A stretch of 64,000 bases of DNA, from assembly GCA_963851105.1 (NCBI GenBank), contig CAWKNP010000009.1, positions 124,001 to 188,000 of the forward strand, in the 5' to 3' direction. Origin of the DNA: DATARN01 sp963851105. GTDB taxonomy: Bacteria > Actinomycetota > Acidimicrobiia > Acidimicrobiales > Palsa-688. Below, piece by piece: positions 16,914 through 24,928 of the stretch. Under the pieces are notes generated by a model. That model had not been told where the DNA came from and searched no databases. It was given only the letters and a program-made list of their open reading frames with translations. Within the stretch, counting starts at the first letter, position 1. Each line of letters begins with the position of its first letter. The position numbers and the translations under genes were made by a program.

Positions 16914-17849
16914 ATGGGCCCCGGGCGTTTTGGCGCTGTTCTCACCGCCATGGTCACGCCCTTCGACGATTCGGGTCGTCTCGATATCGACGGCGCCATC
17001 ACGCTGGCCCGGTGGCTGGTGCAGCACGGCAGCGAAGGCTTGGTGGTCGCGGGGACGACGGGCGAGAGCCCGGTGCTCTCCGACGACGAGAAGGTCGCCC
17101 TGTGGGAAGCCGTGTCCGGATCGGTCACCGTTCCCGTCATCGCGGGCTCGGGCAGCAACGACACCGCCCACAGCGTGGCGCTCACCAGGCGGGCCGCCCA
17201 GGTAGGCGCGGCCGGCATCCTGGCGGTGACGCCGTACTACAGCCGGCCGCCCCAGGCGGGCTTGGAGGCCCATTTCCGAGCCGTGGCCGCGGCCAGCAGC
17301 CTCCCCGTGCTGATCTACGACATCCCGATCCGCACCGGCCGCAAGGTCGCCCATGAGGTCCTGGTCGCCTTGGCGCGCCAGGTACCGACCATCGTCGGGG
17401 TCAAGGACGCCACCGGCATGCCCGCGGAGACAGCCCGCCTTATTGCGGAAGCCCCCCCGGGTTTCGACCTCTACAGCGGCGACGACGCCTTGACCCTGCC
17501 GCTGCTCGCCGTCGGTGGTTCCGGTGTGATCAGCGTGGCGTCGCACTGGGCGGGCGAGGAGATCGCGGAAATGGTCTCGTCGTTCTTCAACGGCGAGATC
17601 GACGGCGCCCGCAAGATGAACGCCCGCCTCCTCGAGTCCTGGCGCTTCCAGAGCGGCGACCTGACTCCGAACCCCATTCCGGCCAAGGCCGTCATGCGGG
17701 TCCTCGGGCTGCCCTCCGGCCAATGCCGCCTGCCGCTCGGGCCGGCGCCGGACGGGCTCGAGGACCGGGCCCGAGAAGTACTGCTCCGCCTGCGGGGCGT
17801 GTCGTCGGTTGCCGAATCCGGGGGTCACCAACAGGAGCCCATTGCCTAG
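16914..17849 (+). CDS. dapA: 4-hydroxy-tetrahydrodipicolinate synthase
   Basis: Condenses pyruvate with aspartate semialdehyde, the first committed step to diaminopimelate. The 311-residue TIM-barrel protein has AGTTGESPVLSDDEK near residue 46, the catalytic-tyrosine region TPYYSRPPQAG near 110 and the Schiff-base lysine in GVKDATG near 162. The 3' end overlaps the start of rnj by 8 bases; dapA next to an RNase J gene is the usual actinobacterial arrangement. Confidence 0.96.
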   Translation: MGPGRFGAVLTAMVTPFDDSGRLDIDGAITLARWLVQHGSEGLVVAGTTGESPVLSDDEKVALWEAVSGSVTVPVIAGSGSNDTAHSVALTRRAAQVGAAGILAVTPYYSRPPQAGLEAHFRAVAAASSLPVLIYDIPIRTGRKVAHEVLVALARQVPTIVGVKDATGMPAETARLIAEAPPGFDLYSGDDALTLPLLAVGGSGVISVASHWAGEEIAEMVSSFFNGEIDGARKMNARLLESWRFQSGDLTPNPIPAKAVMRVLGLPSGQCRLPLGPAPDGLEDRAREVLLRLRGVSSVAESGGHQQEPIA

Positions 17850-19503
17850 CCCGGTACGACTGGTTTTCCTCGGCGGCCTCGGCGAGATCGGTCGCAACTG
17901 CGCCTGCATCGAGGTCGAGAACCGCATCTTGATCCTCGACTGCGGGATCATGTTCCCCGACCTGGAAATGCCCGGCGTGGATCTGGTGCTGCCGGACTTC
18001 ACCTATCTCCGGGAGAACGCCCACCGGGTCGAGGCGTGCGTCTTGACCCACGGGCACGAGGACCACGTCGGCGGGCTGTCGTTCCTGCTGCGCGAACTCT
18101 CCGTCCCGACGTACGGATCCGCCCTAACCCTGGGCCTGGCCCGCAGCCGCATCGAAGAAGCGGGCCTGCTGGGCCGCACCACCATGCACCCGGTGCGCGA
18201 CGGTGAGCGACGCCAGATCGGTCCTTTCGACGTGGAGTTCATCCCCGTCACTCACTCGGTGCCCCACGGCTTCGCCACCGCCTTCCACACCCCGCAGGGC
18301 ATCATTCTTCATTCGGGTGACTTCAAGCTGGACCTGACGCCGGTCGATGGCCGGATCACCGACCTGGGCCGCATCGGCGCGCTGGCCTCGACCGAGGGGA
18401 TCCGGCTGCTGCTGTCGGACTCGACCAACGCTGAGGAGCAGGGGCATTCCGACACCGAACGCAGTGTCGGGCGGGTGGTGCGAGACCTGTTCGCGGCCCA
18501 CACCGACAAGCGGATCATCGTCACCTGTTTCGCCAGCCACATCCACCGCATCCAGCAGATTGCCAATGCCGCCATGGCCTCGGGGCGCACCATCGCGACC
18601 CTCGGGCGGTCGATGGCGAAAAACATCGCGCTGGCCCGCATGCTGGGGCTGCTCCACATCCCCGACAACGCCCTTGTCGACATCGAGAAGATCGGCGATA
18701 TCGACCCCCGGCGGGTGTGCGTCGTCTCGACCGGTTCTCAGGGCGAGCCCATGTCGGCGCTGGCGCTGATGGCGGCGGGCGAGAACAAGTGGCTCAAGGT
18801 CGGAGACGGCGACCTGGTGATCCTGTCGTCGCACGCCATCCCGGGCAACGAGGCCTCGGTCGGCAAGGTCATCGACGGCCTCTGCCGCCTCGGTGCCGAA
18901 GTGGTGCACTCCGGCCTGGCCGCAGTGCACGTCAGCGGCCACGCCAAGCGCGAGGAGCTGAAGACGCTGCTGGCGATAGCCCGGCCCGACGCGTTCATCC
19001 CGGTGCACGGCGAGTTCCGGCATCTGACGCACCACGCCCGGTTGGCCCAGGAAATGGGGGTCGCCAACTCAAAGGTGCTGTTGGCCGAGGACGGCGACGT
19101 CATCGAGCTCACCGACACCGGCATCGACTTCGCCGGCCAGGTGCCCGCCGGCTACCTCTACGTCGACGGCATCGTGGGCGACATCGGGCGCGGCGTGCTG
19201 CGGGACCGCCGGGTGCTGTCCGAGGAGGGTGTCGTGGTGGTCGTGGTCACTGTCGATGCCGAGACCGGCGACATCCTCACCGGTCCCGAGATCATCACCC
19301 ATGGCTGGGTGTACGCGCCCGAAGCCGAAGTCCTGCTCGACGAGGCCCGGGCGGCGGTGGTGGCCGGTCTGAAGCAGGCCGCCAGCAGCGGCGGCACCGA
19401 CTACGAGACCCTCAAACGCCACGTCCGCTCGGCCCTCGGCCGCTTCGTGAGCGAGCGCACCCGGCGCCGGCCGATGATCGTGCCGGTCGTCATGCAGGTC
19501 TAA
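17842..19503 (+). CDS. rnj: Ribonuclease J
   Basis: Metallo-beta-lactamase/beta-CASP RNase with 5'-3' exonuclease and endonuclease activity in RNA maturation and decay. The zinc motif THGHEDH is near residue 69, the second-metal region HSGDFKLD near 156, and the beta-CASP and C-terminal parts follow (HVSGHAKREELK, PVHGEFRH). I chose the TTG at 17842 because it follows AGGAG and yields the usual 553 residues; it overlaps the dapA stop. An open extension up to 17809 adds only low-quality residues. Confidence 0.94.
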   Translation: MPSPVRLVFLGGLGEIGRNCACIEVENRILILDCGIMFPDLEMPGVDLVLPDFTYLRENAHRVEACVLTHGHEDHVGGLSFLLRELSVPTYGSALTLGLARSRIEEAGLLGRTTMHPVRDGERRQIGPFDVEFIPVTHSVPHGFATAFHTPQGIILHSGDFKLDLTPVDGRITDLGRIGALASTEGIRLLLSDSTNAEEQGHSDTERSVGRVVRDLFAAHTDKRIIVTCFASHIHRIQQIANAAMASGRTIATLGRSMAKNIALARMLGLLHIPDNALVDIEKIGDIDPRRVCVVSTGSQGEPMSALALMAAGENKWLKVGDGDLVILSSHAIPGNEASVGKVIDGLCRLGAEVVHSGLAAVHVSGHAKREELKTLLAIARPDAFIPVHGEFRHLTHHARLAQEMGVANSKVLLAEDGDVIELTDTGIDFAGQVPAGYLYVDGIVGDIGRGVLRDRRVLSEEGVVVVVVTVDAETGDILTGPEIITHGWVYAPEAEVLLDEARAAVVAGLKQAASSGGTDYETLKRHVRSALGRFVSERTRRRPMIVPVVMQV

Positions 19504-19531
19504 GGGTCGCCTCCTCGCGGTTGGTACTCCT

Positions 19532-22159
19532 GTGAGTACTGAGGTCAGTGTTACCGTTGAGACCACTGTGGCTACCACGACCAAGCGCGGCACCAACCCG
19601 ACCCCCGCCGGCAAGGGCAAGGGCACAGCCGCGACCGCGACCGCCAAGCAGCCCGCCGCGCCCCGCAAGGCAGCGTCACCGCGCCCCGGTGGCTCGTCCC
19701 GCAAAGCCGGCGCACCGAGCCGCCCACCGACCCGGGCACCGGCTCGGGCTGGGGCGCGCAAACCGGCGGCGTCGGCCTCGGCGTCGGCCTCGGCGAATCG
19801 CGGTCCCGGGCGCCTGAGCCGTCTCACCAGCAGTTTCGGCGCCGCCCTCGGTCGCCAGGCCGACGACGTGTGGGGTGTGCTGCTGCTTGTGGCCGCCGCC
19901 CTGGCCGGCCTCGGGATCTACCTCGGGGTGGCCGGCCCCGCCGGTCGCGCCCTCGAGTCGGCCACCGCTCAGGCGGTCGGATGGGGCCGCCTGCTGGTCA
20001 CGCCCGCATTGGCGGTGCTCGGCGTCACCCTGATCCTCGGGCGGCCCCGCCAGGTGTTGGGCCGCATCCTCCTCGGTTGCCTCGGCGTGATCGTCGCCTC
20101 CGGCGGCCTCCTGCACCTCAGCCGCGGGCCTTCGCGGTGGCAGCTCGGCCATCCCGGCATCTCGCGGCTGGCCGACGCCGGCGGCCTGGTCGGCGCCCTG
20201 GTCGGGGCGCCGCTGCGCCAGTTCCTCGCCCCCTGGGGGGCGGCGATCGTGTTGTCAACGGTGCTGGCGGTCTCGATCCTCATCCTCACCGGGACGCCGG
20301 TGAGGCGCGCCGGTCAGCGCCTGGGGGGCGTCGTGGCGGCCGTCGCCCGGGGGATCGCCCGTGGGGGCCGGTGGCTGGCCACGATCGGCAGCGACGGTGA
20401 GCGGCGGGCCGCGGCCCGGCGCCACCCGGCGGTGACGTCGCCCCTTTTCGACCAGGACAACGCGGCACCTCAAATGGCGCCGGCGCCGGTCGATGAGGCT
20501 CCCGCTCCCGTCCCGGCGGTAGCCGCCACCCCTCAGGCCGCGCCGGCGCCCGATCGGGCCAAGGTGGAAGTCTCCGTGCCCGATGCCCCGACGGCCGGTC
20601 GCGGGGAGCAGCTGCAGATCGCCCTCGGCCCTGCCGCCCAGCAGGGAGCCTGGCGCCTGCCCCCACTGGCGTTGCTGAAGAAAGCCAAGGCGGCCGAGAT
20701 CGACAAGAAGCTGGTCGAGGCACTCGGCCAGACGCTGGAGAGCTCCCTGGCGGCCCATGGGGTCGAGACCCGCCTGGTCGGGATGACGGTCGGGCCCACC
20801 GTCACCCGCTACGAGCTGGAGCTGGGCCCCGGGGTCAAGGTCGCCAAGGTCACCAGCTTGAACAAGGACATCGCCTACGCCATGGCCTCGGCCGACGTAC
20901 GGATCCTGGCCCCGATCCCCGGGCGGTCCGCGATCGGCGTCGAGGTCCCCAACAAGCAGCGCCAGCTGGTCGCGCTGGGCGACATCCTCAGCTCCCCCGA
21001 GGCCCACGACGCCCGCCATCCTCTCGAGGTGGCAATGGGCCGGGACATCGCGGGCCGGGCGGTCATGGCCAACCTGGCCGAGATGCCGCACATCCTGATC
21101 GCCGGGGCGACCGGCGCCGGGAAGTCCAGCTGCATCAACTCGCTCATCACGTCGATCCTGGTACGGGCCACCCCCGATCAGGTGCGGATGATCCTGGTCG
21201 ATCCCAAGCGGGTCGAGCTGGGCCAGTACAACGGCTTGCCCCACCTCCTCACCCAGGTGGTCGTCAACCCCAAGAAGGCGGCCAACGCACTGGCCTGGGC
21301 GGTCCACGAGATGGAGCGGCGCTACGACCTCCTCGCCGAGGTCGGGGTGCGCGACATCACCGGATACAACGCCGCCTTCGACCGCGGCGACCTGCGTCCC
21401 GAAGTCCCTGTTCCCGGGACTGCGGCCGCCGCTGGCCTCGGGCTCGGGCTCGGCGACAAGGCCCCGGAGTATGTGCGCCTGCCCTTTATCCTGGTCGTGG
21501 TCGACGAACTGAACGACTTGATGATGGTGGCGGCGCGCGATGTCGAGGACTCGATCTGCCGCATCGCCCAGATGGCCCGTGCCGTCGGTATTCACCTGGT
21601 CATCGCGACCCAGCGACCCTCGGTCGATGTCATCACCGGCGTGATCAAGGCGAACATCCCGTCCCGTCTGGCGTTTGCGGTCTCGTCGCTCGCCGACAGC
21701 CGGGTCATCCTTGACCAGCCGGGCGCCGAGCGGCTGATCGGCCAGGGCGACATGCTGCTGCTTGGAGCGTCGTCGAGCGTGCCCCGGCGCATCCAGGGGG
21801 CCTGGGTCGGTGAGGACGAGGTCCGCAAGCTGGTCGCACACTGGCGCCGGCAGTCGGAGCCGCAATATGTCAGCGGCGTGGAAGGCGACGAGTCGAGCGC
21901 TAGCGGTGGGGGTGGAGGGGGCAGCGACGACTCCGAGGACGACGACCTGCTGCTCGAGCAGGCGCTGGATCTGGTCGTGCGCTCGCAGCTCGGTTCGACG
22001 TCGATGTTGCAGCGCAAGCTGCGGGTCGGTTTCTCCCGCGCCGGGCGCCTCATGGACCTGCTCGAGCAGCGGGGCGTAGTCGGCCCGTCGGAGGGCTCCA
22101 AGGCCCGAACGGTACTGATGAGCGTCGAGGAGCTCGACGCCCGCACGACGGAGGGGTAG
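19532..22159 (+). CDS. ftsK: DNA translocase FtsK/SpoIIIE
   Basis: Septal DNA pump that clears chromosomes during division. The 875-residue protein opens with an Ala/Pro/basic linker, then about four membrane segments between residues ~105 and 260, a Pro/Ala-rich linker, and the motor with Walker A GATGAGKSS near 524 and DPKRVELGQYNGLPHLL. The C-terminal gamma winged-helix domain (ALDLVVRSQLGSTSMLQRKLRVGFSRAGRLMDLLE, split here by description) starts near 804. Start GTG at 19532 is 28 bases after rnj. The stop codon lies inside a long hairpin. Confidence 0.95.
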   Translation: MSTEVSVTVETTVATTTKRGTNPTPAGKGKGTAATATAKQPAAPRKAASPRPGGSSRKAGAPSRPPTRAPARAGARKPAASASASASANRGPGRLSRLTSSFGAALGRQADDVWGVLLLVAAALAGLGIYLGVAGPAGRALESATAQAVGWGRLLVTPALAVLGVTLILGRPRQVLGRILLGCLGVIVASGGLLHLSRGPSRWQLGHPGISRLADAGGLVGALVGAPLRQFLAPWGAAIVLSTVLAVSILILTGTPVRRAGQRLGGVVAAVARGIARGGRWLATIGSDGERRAAARRHPAVTSPLFDQDNAAPQMAPAPVDEAPAPVPAVAATPQAAPAPDRAKVEVSVPDAPTAGRGEQLQIALGPAAQQGAWRLPPLALLKKAKAAEIDKKLVEALGQTLESSLAAHGVETRLVGMTVGPTVTRYELELGPGVKVAKVTSLNKDIAYAMASADVRILAPIPGRSAIGVEVPNKQRQLVALGDILSSPEAHDARHPLEVAMGRDIAGRAVMANLAEMPHILIAGATGAGKSSCINSLITSILVRATPDQVRMILVDPKRVELGQYNGLPHLLTQVVVNPKKAANALAWAVHEMERRYDLLAEVGVRDITGYNAAFDRGDLRPEVPVPGTAAAAGLGLGLGDKAPEYVRLPFILVVVDELNDLMMVAARDVEDSICRIAQMARAVGIHLVIATQRPSVDVITGVIKANIPSRLAFAVSSLADSRVILDQPGAERLIGQGDMLLLGASSSVPRRIQGAWVGEDEVRKLVAHWRRQSEPQYVSGVEGDESSASGGGGGGSDDSEDDDLLLEQALDLVVRSQLGSTSMLQRKLRVGFSRAGRLMDLLEQRGVVGPSEGSKARTVLMSVEELDARTTEG

Positions 22160-22200
22160 CGCGATTTCCGTCGTGTACACAGCGGAAATCGCGCTACCCC
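22153..22200 (+). terminator. 18-bp perfect hairpin at the ftsK stop codon
   Basis: GGGGTAGCGCGATTTCCG (22153-22170) pairs with its exact complement at 22183-22200 around a 12-base loop that itself holds the palindrome GTGTACAC. The arm includes the ftsK stop. It has no T-run, so it may be a factor-dependent or structural terminator, or a palindromic repeat element; only one copy is in this window. Confidence 0.65.
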
Positions 22201-22228
22201 CCCGCTGAGGCGACGAGCCCGGCGGCGG

Positions 22229-22234
22229 TACTGT
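22229..22234 (+). promoter_or_regulatory. Candidate -10 box for leaderless thrB transcript
   Basis: TACTGT lies 7 bases before the thrB ATG, downstream of the long hairpin, with no Shine-Dalgarno. Confidence 0.4.
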
Positions 22235-22241
22235 CAGCGCC

Positions 22242-23090
22242 ATGCGCGCCCGGGCTCCCGCCTCCTCGGCCAACCTGGGGCCTGGGTTCGACGTCCTCGC
22301 CGTCGCGCTCTCGCTGTATGTGGAAGTCACCGTCGAGCCTGCCGGGAGCCTGACAGTAACCAGCCTTGGCGAGGGCGCCGACCTGCCCGCCGACGCCACC
22401 CACCTGGCGGCCCGAATCGCCTGCATGGTGGCGGGACACGATCGCCTCGCGATCACGATCGACTCCGAGATTCCCGTCGGCCGGGGCCTCGGTTCCTCGG
22501 CCGCCCTGGCGGTGGCGACTGCGGCGGCCGCTGGCGCTCCGAGCCCGATCGTGATCGGCACGACCTGGGACGGTCACCCGGAAAATGCTGCCGCTTCCGC
22601 TCTCGGCGGCTTGGTCGCGGCGACCATGGTCGCGGGCGCGCCGGTGGCACACCGTCTTCCCCTGGATCCCCACCTCGAATTTGTGGTCGTGATACCGGAC
22701 CGTCAACTGGCGACGGCGCACGCCCGCGCCTGCCTGCCGCCGAGCGTCCCCCATGGTGACGCCGGATTCAACCTCGGGCGGCTGGGCCTGCTGGTGGCGG
22801 GTCTCGCCGACCATCGTCGTCTCATCTCGGCCGCCACCGAGGATCGCCTGCATCAACCCTACCGGGCCGATTTGTTCCCCGAGTCGCGCCCGCTGATGGC
22901 CGGGCTCGTGAAAGCGGGTGCCCTCGCGGCGTGCTGGTCGGGAGCGGGACCCACCGTTCTCGGGATCTGCACGTCGGGCGACGCCGGGCGCGTGGCCGAG
23001 GCCGGCGCCAAGCTCCTGGCAGAGCTCGGCCTATCCGGCCAGGTGAAGCAGCTGGCCCCCGATCACCAGGGCGTCGTCACCAGCCCGTAG
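22242..23090 (+). CDS. thrB: Homoserine kinase (GHMP family)
   Basis: Predicted ATP-dependent phosphorylation of homoserine in threonine synthesis. The 282-residue GHMP kinase has ASSANLGPGFDVLAVAL at the N-terminus, the nucleotide-binding PVGRGLGSSAA near residue 77 and the C-terminal AGALAACWSGAGPTVLGI motif, all typical of ThrB. No thrA or thrC lies next to it, so the assignment rests on sequence alone; another GHMP kinase is possible but less likely. It is convergent with the sigma factor gene. Confidence 0.88.
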   Translation: MRARAPASSANLGPGFDVLAVALSLYVEVTVEPAGSLTVTSLGEGADLPADATHLAARIACMVAGHDRLAITIDSEIPVGRGLGSSAALAVATAAAAGAPSPIVIGTTWDGHPENAAASALGGLVAATMVAGAPVAHRLPLDPHLEFVVVIPDRQLATAHARACLPPSVPHGDAGFNLGRLGLLVAGLADHRRLISAATEDRLHQPYRADLFPESRPLMAGLVKAGALAACWSGAGPTVLGICTSGDAGRVAEAGAKLLAELGLSGQVKQLAPDHQGVVTSP

Positions 23091-23093
23091 CCG

Positions 23094-23153
23094 GCCGGGC
23101 TCAGCCGGCCAGCCCGGGCTCAGCCGCTCGCGGCCGGCCGGGCTCAGCCCGGC
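23094..23153. terminator. GC hairpin and triplicated motif between convergent thrB and sigma genes
   Basis: The motif CGGGCTCAGCC occurs three times in about 60 bases. The last copy sits in GCCGGGC-TCA-GCCCGGC (23137-23153), a 7-bp stem. The location between two converging genes suits a bidirectional transcription end. Confidence 0.45.
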
Positions 23154-23162
23154 AGGTCGGGA

Positions 23163-24095
23163 TTAGCTGGCCAGGAGTTCGTGGGCGTCGCTGCCGACCA
23201 AATCGGCCCGCAGCTTGCGCAGCGCGTTGCGCTCGATTTTGCGGATCCGCTCACCGGAAAGGTCCATGGCGGCACCGACCTCGTCGAGGGTTCGGGGCTC
23301 GCCCCGGTCGAGGCCGTAGCGGAGCCAGAGCACCTTGCGCTCGCTTTCCGCCAGGACGCCGAGAAGCCGCTCGATGTCAGCAGGAAGCATGTTGGCGGCG
23401 GTGGCGTCGAAGGGGCTCTCGGCATCCTTGTCGGCGATCAGGTCGCCGAACTCGGTGTCGCCACCCTCACCGACGCGGCCGGCCAGGCTGATCGGCTCGT
23501 CGTCATAGCGGAGGAGATCGGTCACCTGCTGCTCGGTAAGCTCGCATTCGGCCGCCACTTCGGCATCGTTCGGGAGCCGGCCCAATCGGGCCTCGAGCGT
23601 CGATTGCGCTCGCTTGACCTTGCGGATCTGGTCGCCGACATGGCCGGGCAGGCGGATGGTCCGGCCGGCATTGTCGATGGCCCGGCCGATGGCCTGGCGG
23701 ATCCACCACGTGGCGTAGGTCGAAAACTTGAAGCCCTTCCGCCAGTCGAACTTCTCGACTGCATGGATCAGGCCAAGGTTGCCTTCTTGGATGAGGTCGA
23801 GCAGGGGGAGCCCCGACCACTGGTACTTGGAGGCCACCGATACGACCAAGCGCAGGTTGGCCTTCACGAAAGTGTCGCCCGCCTCTTCGCCCGCCCGGAC
23901 GACGCGCTGATGATGCCGCCGTTGCGCAGGGCTGAGGGGGGCGGGGGAGTCCAGGGCCGCCTGTGCCTCTTGGCCAGCCTGTACCAGCTGGCCGAGACGT
24001 GCTTCGTCGTCCTTGGTCAGCAGCTGATAACGACCGACCTCGTCGAGGTACAGTCGAACAAGGTCCTCCTCGCGCTCGTGACGAATCTTGGGCAA
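23163..24095 (-). CDS. RNA polymerase sigma factor, primary-like (sigma-70 group 1/2)
   Basis: 310-residue sigma factor with region 1.2 (DLVRLYLDEVGRYQLL), a complete region 2 (NLRLVVSVASKY, GLPLLDLIQEGNLGLIHAVEKFD, FSTYATWWIRQAIGRAI), region 3 and region 4 (TLDEVGAAMDLSGERIRKIERNALRKLR). It lacks the long acidic region 1.1, so it is more like a short HrdB/SigB-type group 2 factor than the housekeeping RpoD, though its being the main factor cannot be excluded. I chose the TTG at 24095 because AAGGAG lies 5 bases before it; an upstream ATG at 24143 would put that SD inside the coding region. Confidence 0.9.
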   Translation of the reverse strand: MPKIRHEREEDLVRLYLDEVGRYQLLTKDDEARLGQLVQAGQEAQAALDSPAPLSPAQRRHHQRVVRAGEEAGDTFVKANLRLVVSVASKYQWSGLPLLDLIQEGNLGLIHAVEKFDWRKGFKFSTYATWWIRQAIGRAIDNAGRTIRLPGHVGDQIRKVKRAQSTLEARLGRLPNDAEVAAECELTEQQVTDLLRYDDEPISLAGRVGEGGDTEFGDLIADKDAESPFDATAANMLPADIERLLGVLAESERKVLWLRYGLDRGEPRTLDEVGAAMDLSGERIRKIERNALRKLRADLVGSDAHELLAS

Positions 24096-24284
24096 CCGCA
24101 CTCCTTCTTTCCAAACTTGGTTCAGGTCACGAAGACCTAGCATTGGTGTAACGCCGCATCATGCAGTTCTATGCCGCAGAGCAGTCGTCACGACAGAAAG
24201 ATTCTAGCTGCTCGGCCGCACCTCGGTGGAATCGCCGTAGTGTCTCTGGGTCACACGGCAACGAACAGCGAGGAGATGTGCCCT

Positions 24285-24437
24285 ATGGCAACGTATGAAG
24301 GGTATTGCGTCAAGTGCCGTGAGAAGCGGGAATTCGAAGGTGTAGAGGTCCAGCTGGCCAATGGCCGGCCCGCCGCCCAGGGTTTGTGCCCGGTGTGTGG
24401 CACCAAGATGAACCGGATGCTCGGCGCCAAGAAGTAG
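24285..24437 (+). CDS. Small zinc-ribbon protein, DUF5679-like
   Basis: 50-residue protein with two Cys pairs, CVKC near residue 8 and CPVC near 37, spaced as a zinc ribbon, ending in a basic MNRMLGAKK. Such proteins are common in actinobacteria and their role is unknown. The ATG at 24285 has AGGAG 9 bases upstream and starts the conserved ATYEGYCVKCR. It precedes queF by 28 bases. Confidence 0.8.
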   Translation: MATYEGYCVKCREKREFEGVEVQLANGRPAAQGLCPVCGTKMNRMLGAKK

Positions 24438-24465
24438 CTCTGACTGGCATCTCCCCGGTAGTGCG

Positions 24466-24831
24466 ATGACGGATCATCCCGGACCGAGCCCGCAGCTCAT
24501 GGCCGTACCGAACCCCGCGCCGGGCCGGGACTACGAGGTGCGCTGCGAGACGCCGGAATTCACCTGCGTCTGCCCCATGACCGGTCAGCCCGATTTCGCC
24601 ACCGTCACCGTCGTCTACGTGCCCGGTGAGTGGATCGTCGAGCTCAAGTCGCTCAAGTTGTACCTGTGGCACTTCCGCGAGATCGGGACGTTCCATGAGG
24701 CAGTCACGAACAAGATCCTCGACGACTTCCTCACCACCATCGCGCCCCGGCAGATCACGGTACGCACCGACTGGCTGGTCCGCGGCGGCATCCACACCGT
24801 CGTCGAAGCCACCCACCCTCCCGCCGGCTGA
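24466..24831 (+). CDS. queF: NADPH-dependent 7-cyano-7-deazaguanine reductase (preQ1 synthase)
   Basis: Reduces preQ0 to preQ1 for queuosine in tRNA. The 121-residue product is a single-domain (type I) QueF of the tunnel fold. It shows the catalytic Cys in EFTCVCPMTGQPDF near residue 29 and the QueF signature ELKSLKLYLWHFRE near 58. No queC, queD or queE is in the window, and no preQ1 riboswitch is evident in the 28 bases upstream. Confidence 0.93.
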   Translation: MTDHPGPSPQLMAVPNPAPGRDYEVRCETPEFTCVCPMTGQPDFATVTVVYVPGEWIVELKSLKLYLWHFREIGTFHEAVTNKILDDFLTTIAPRQITVRTDWLVRGGIHTVVEATHPPAG

Positions 24832-24916
24832 CGCCGCCGGCCACCAATCCCCGGGCCCGGGCCGTGAGGCCCTGAAGACCAGGCCGGCTCGGAGTCCGCC
24901 CGTACCTGCCAGTCGG

Positions 24917-24922
24917 TAGGAT
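24917..24922 (+). promoter_or_regulatory. Candidate -10 box for leaderless rimO transcript
   Basis: TAGGAT lies 6 bases before the rimO ATG with no Shine-Dalgarno. Confidence 0.45.
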
Positions 24923-24928
24923 CGAGGC

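Noticed and set aside
15723..18002. 759-residue open frame on the minus strand
   Set aside because: It runs antisense through the diiron enzyme, dapA and the start of rnj. It has no family pattern and reflects the scarcity of stops in GC-rich DNA.
20255..22561. 768-residue open frame on the minus strand
   Set aside because: Antisense to ftsK and thrB, with Asp/His/Arg-rich low-complexity translation typical of shadow frames.
24438..24465. preQ1 riboswitch before queF
   Set aside because: The gap is only 28 bases and shows no pseudoknot-forming pattern.
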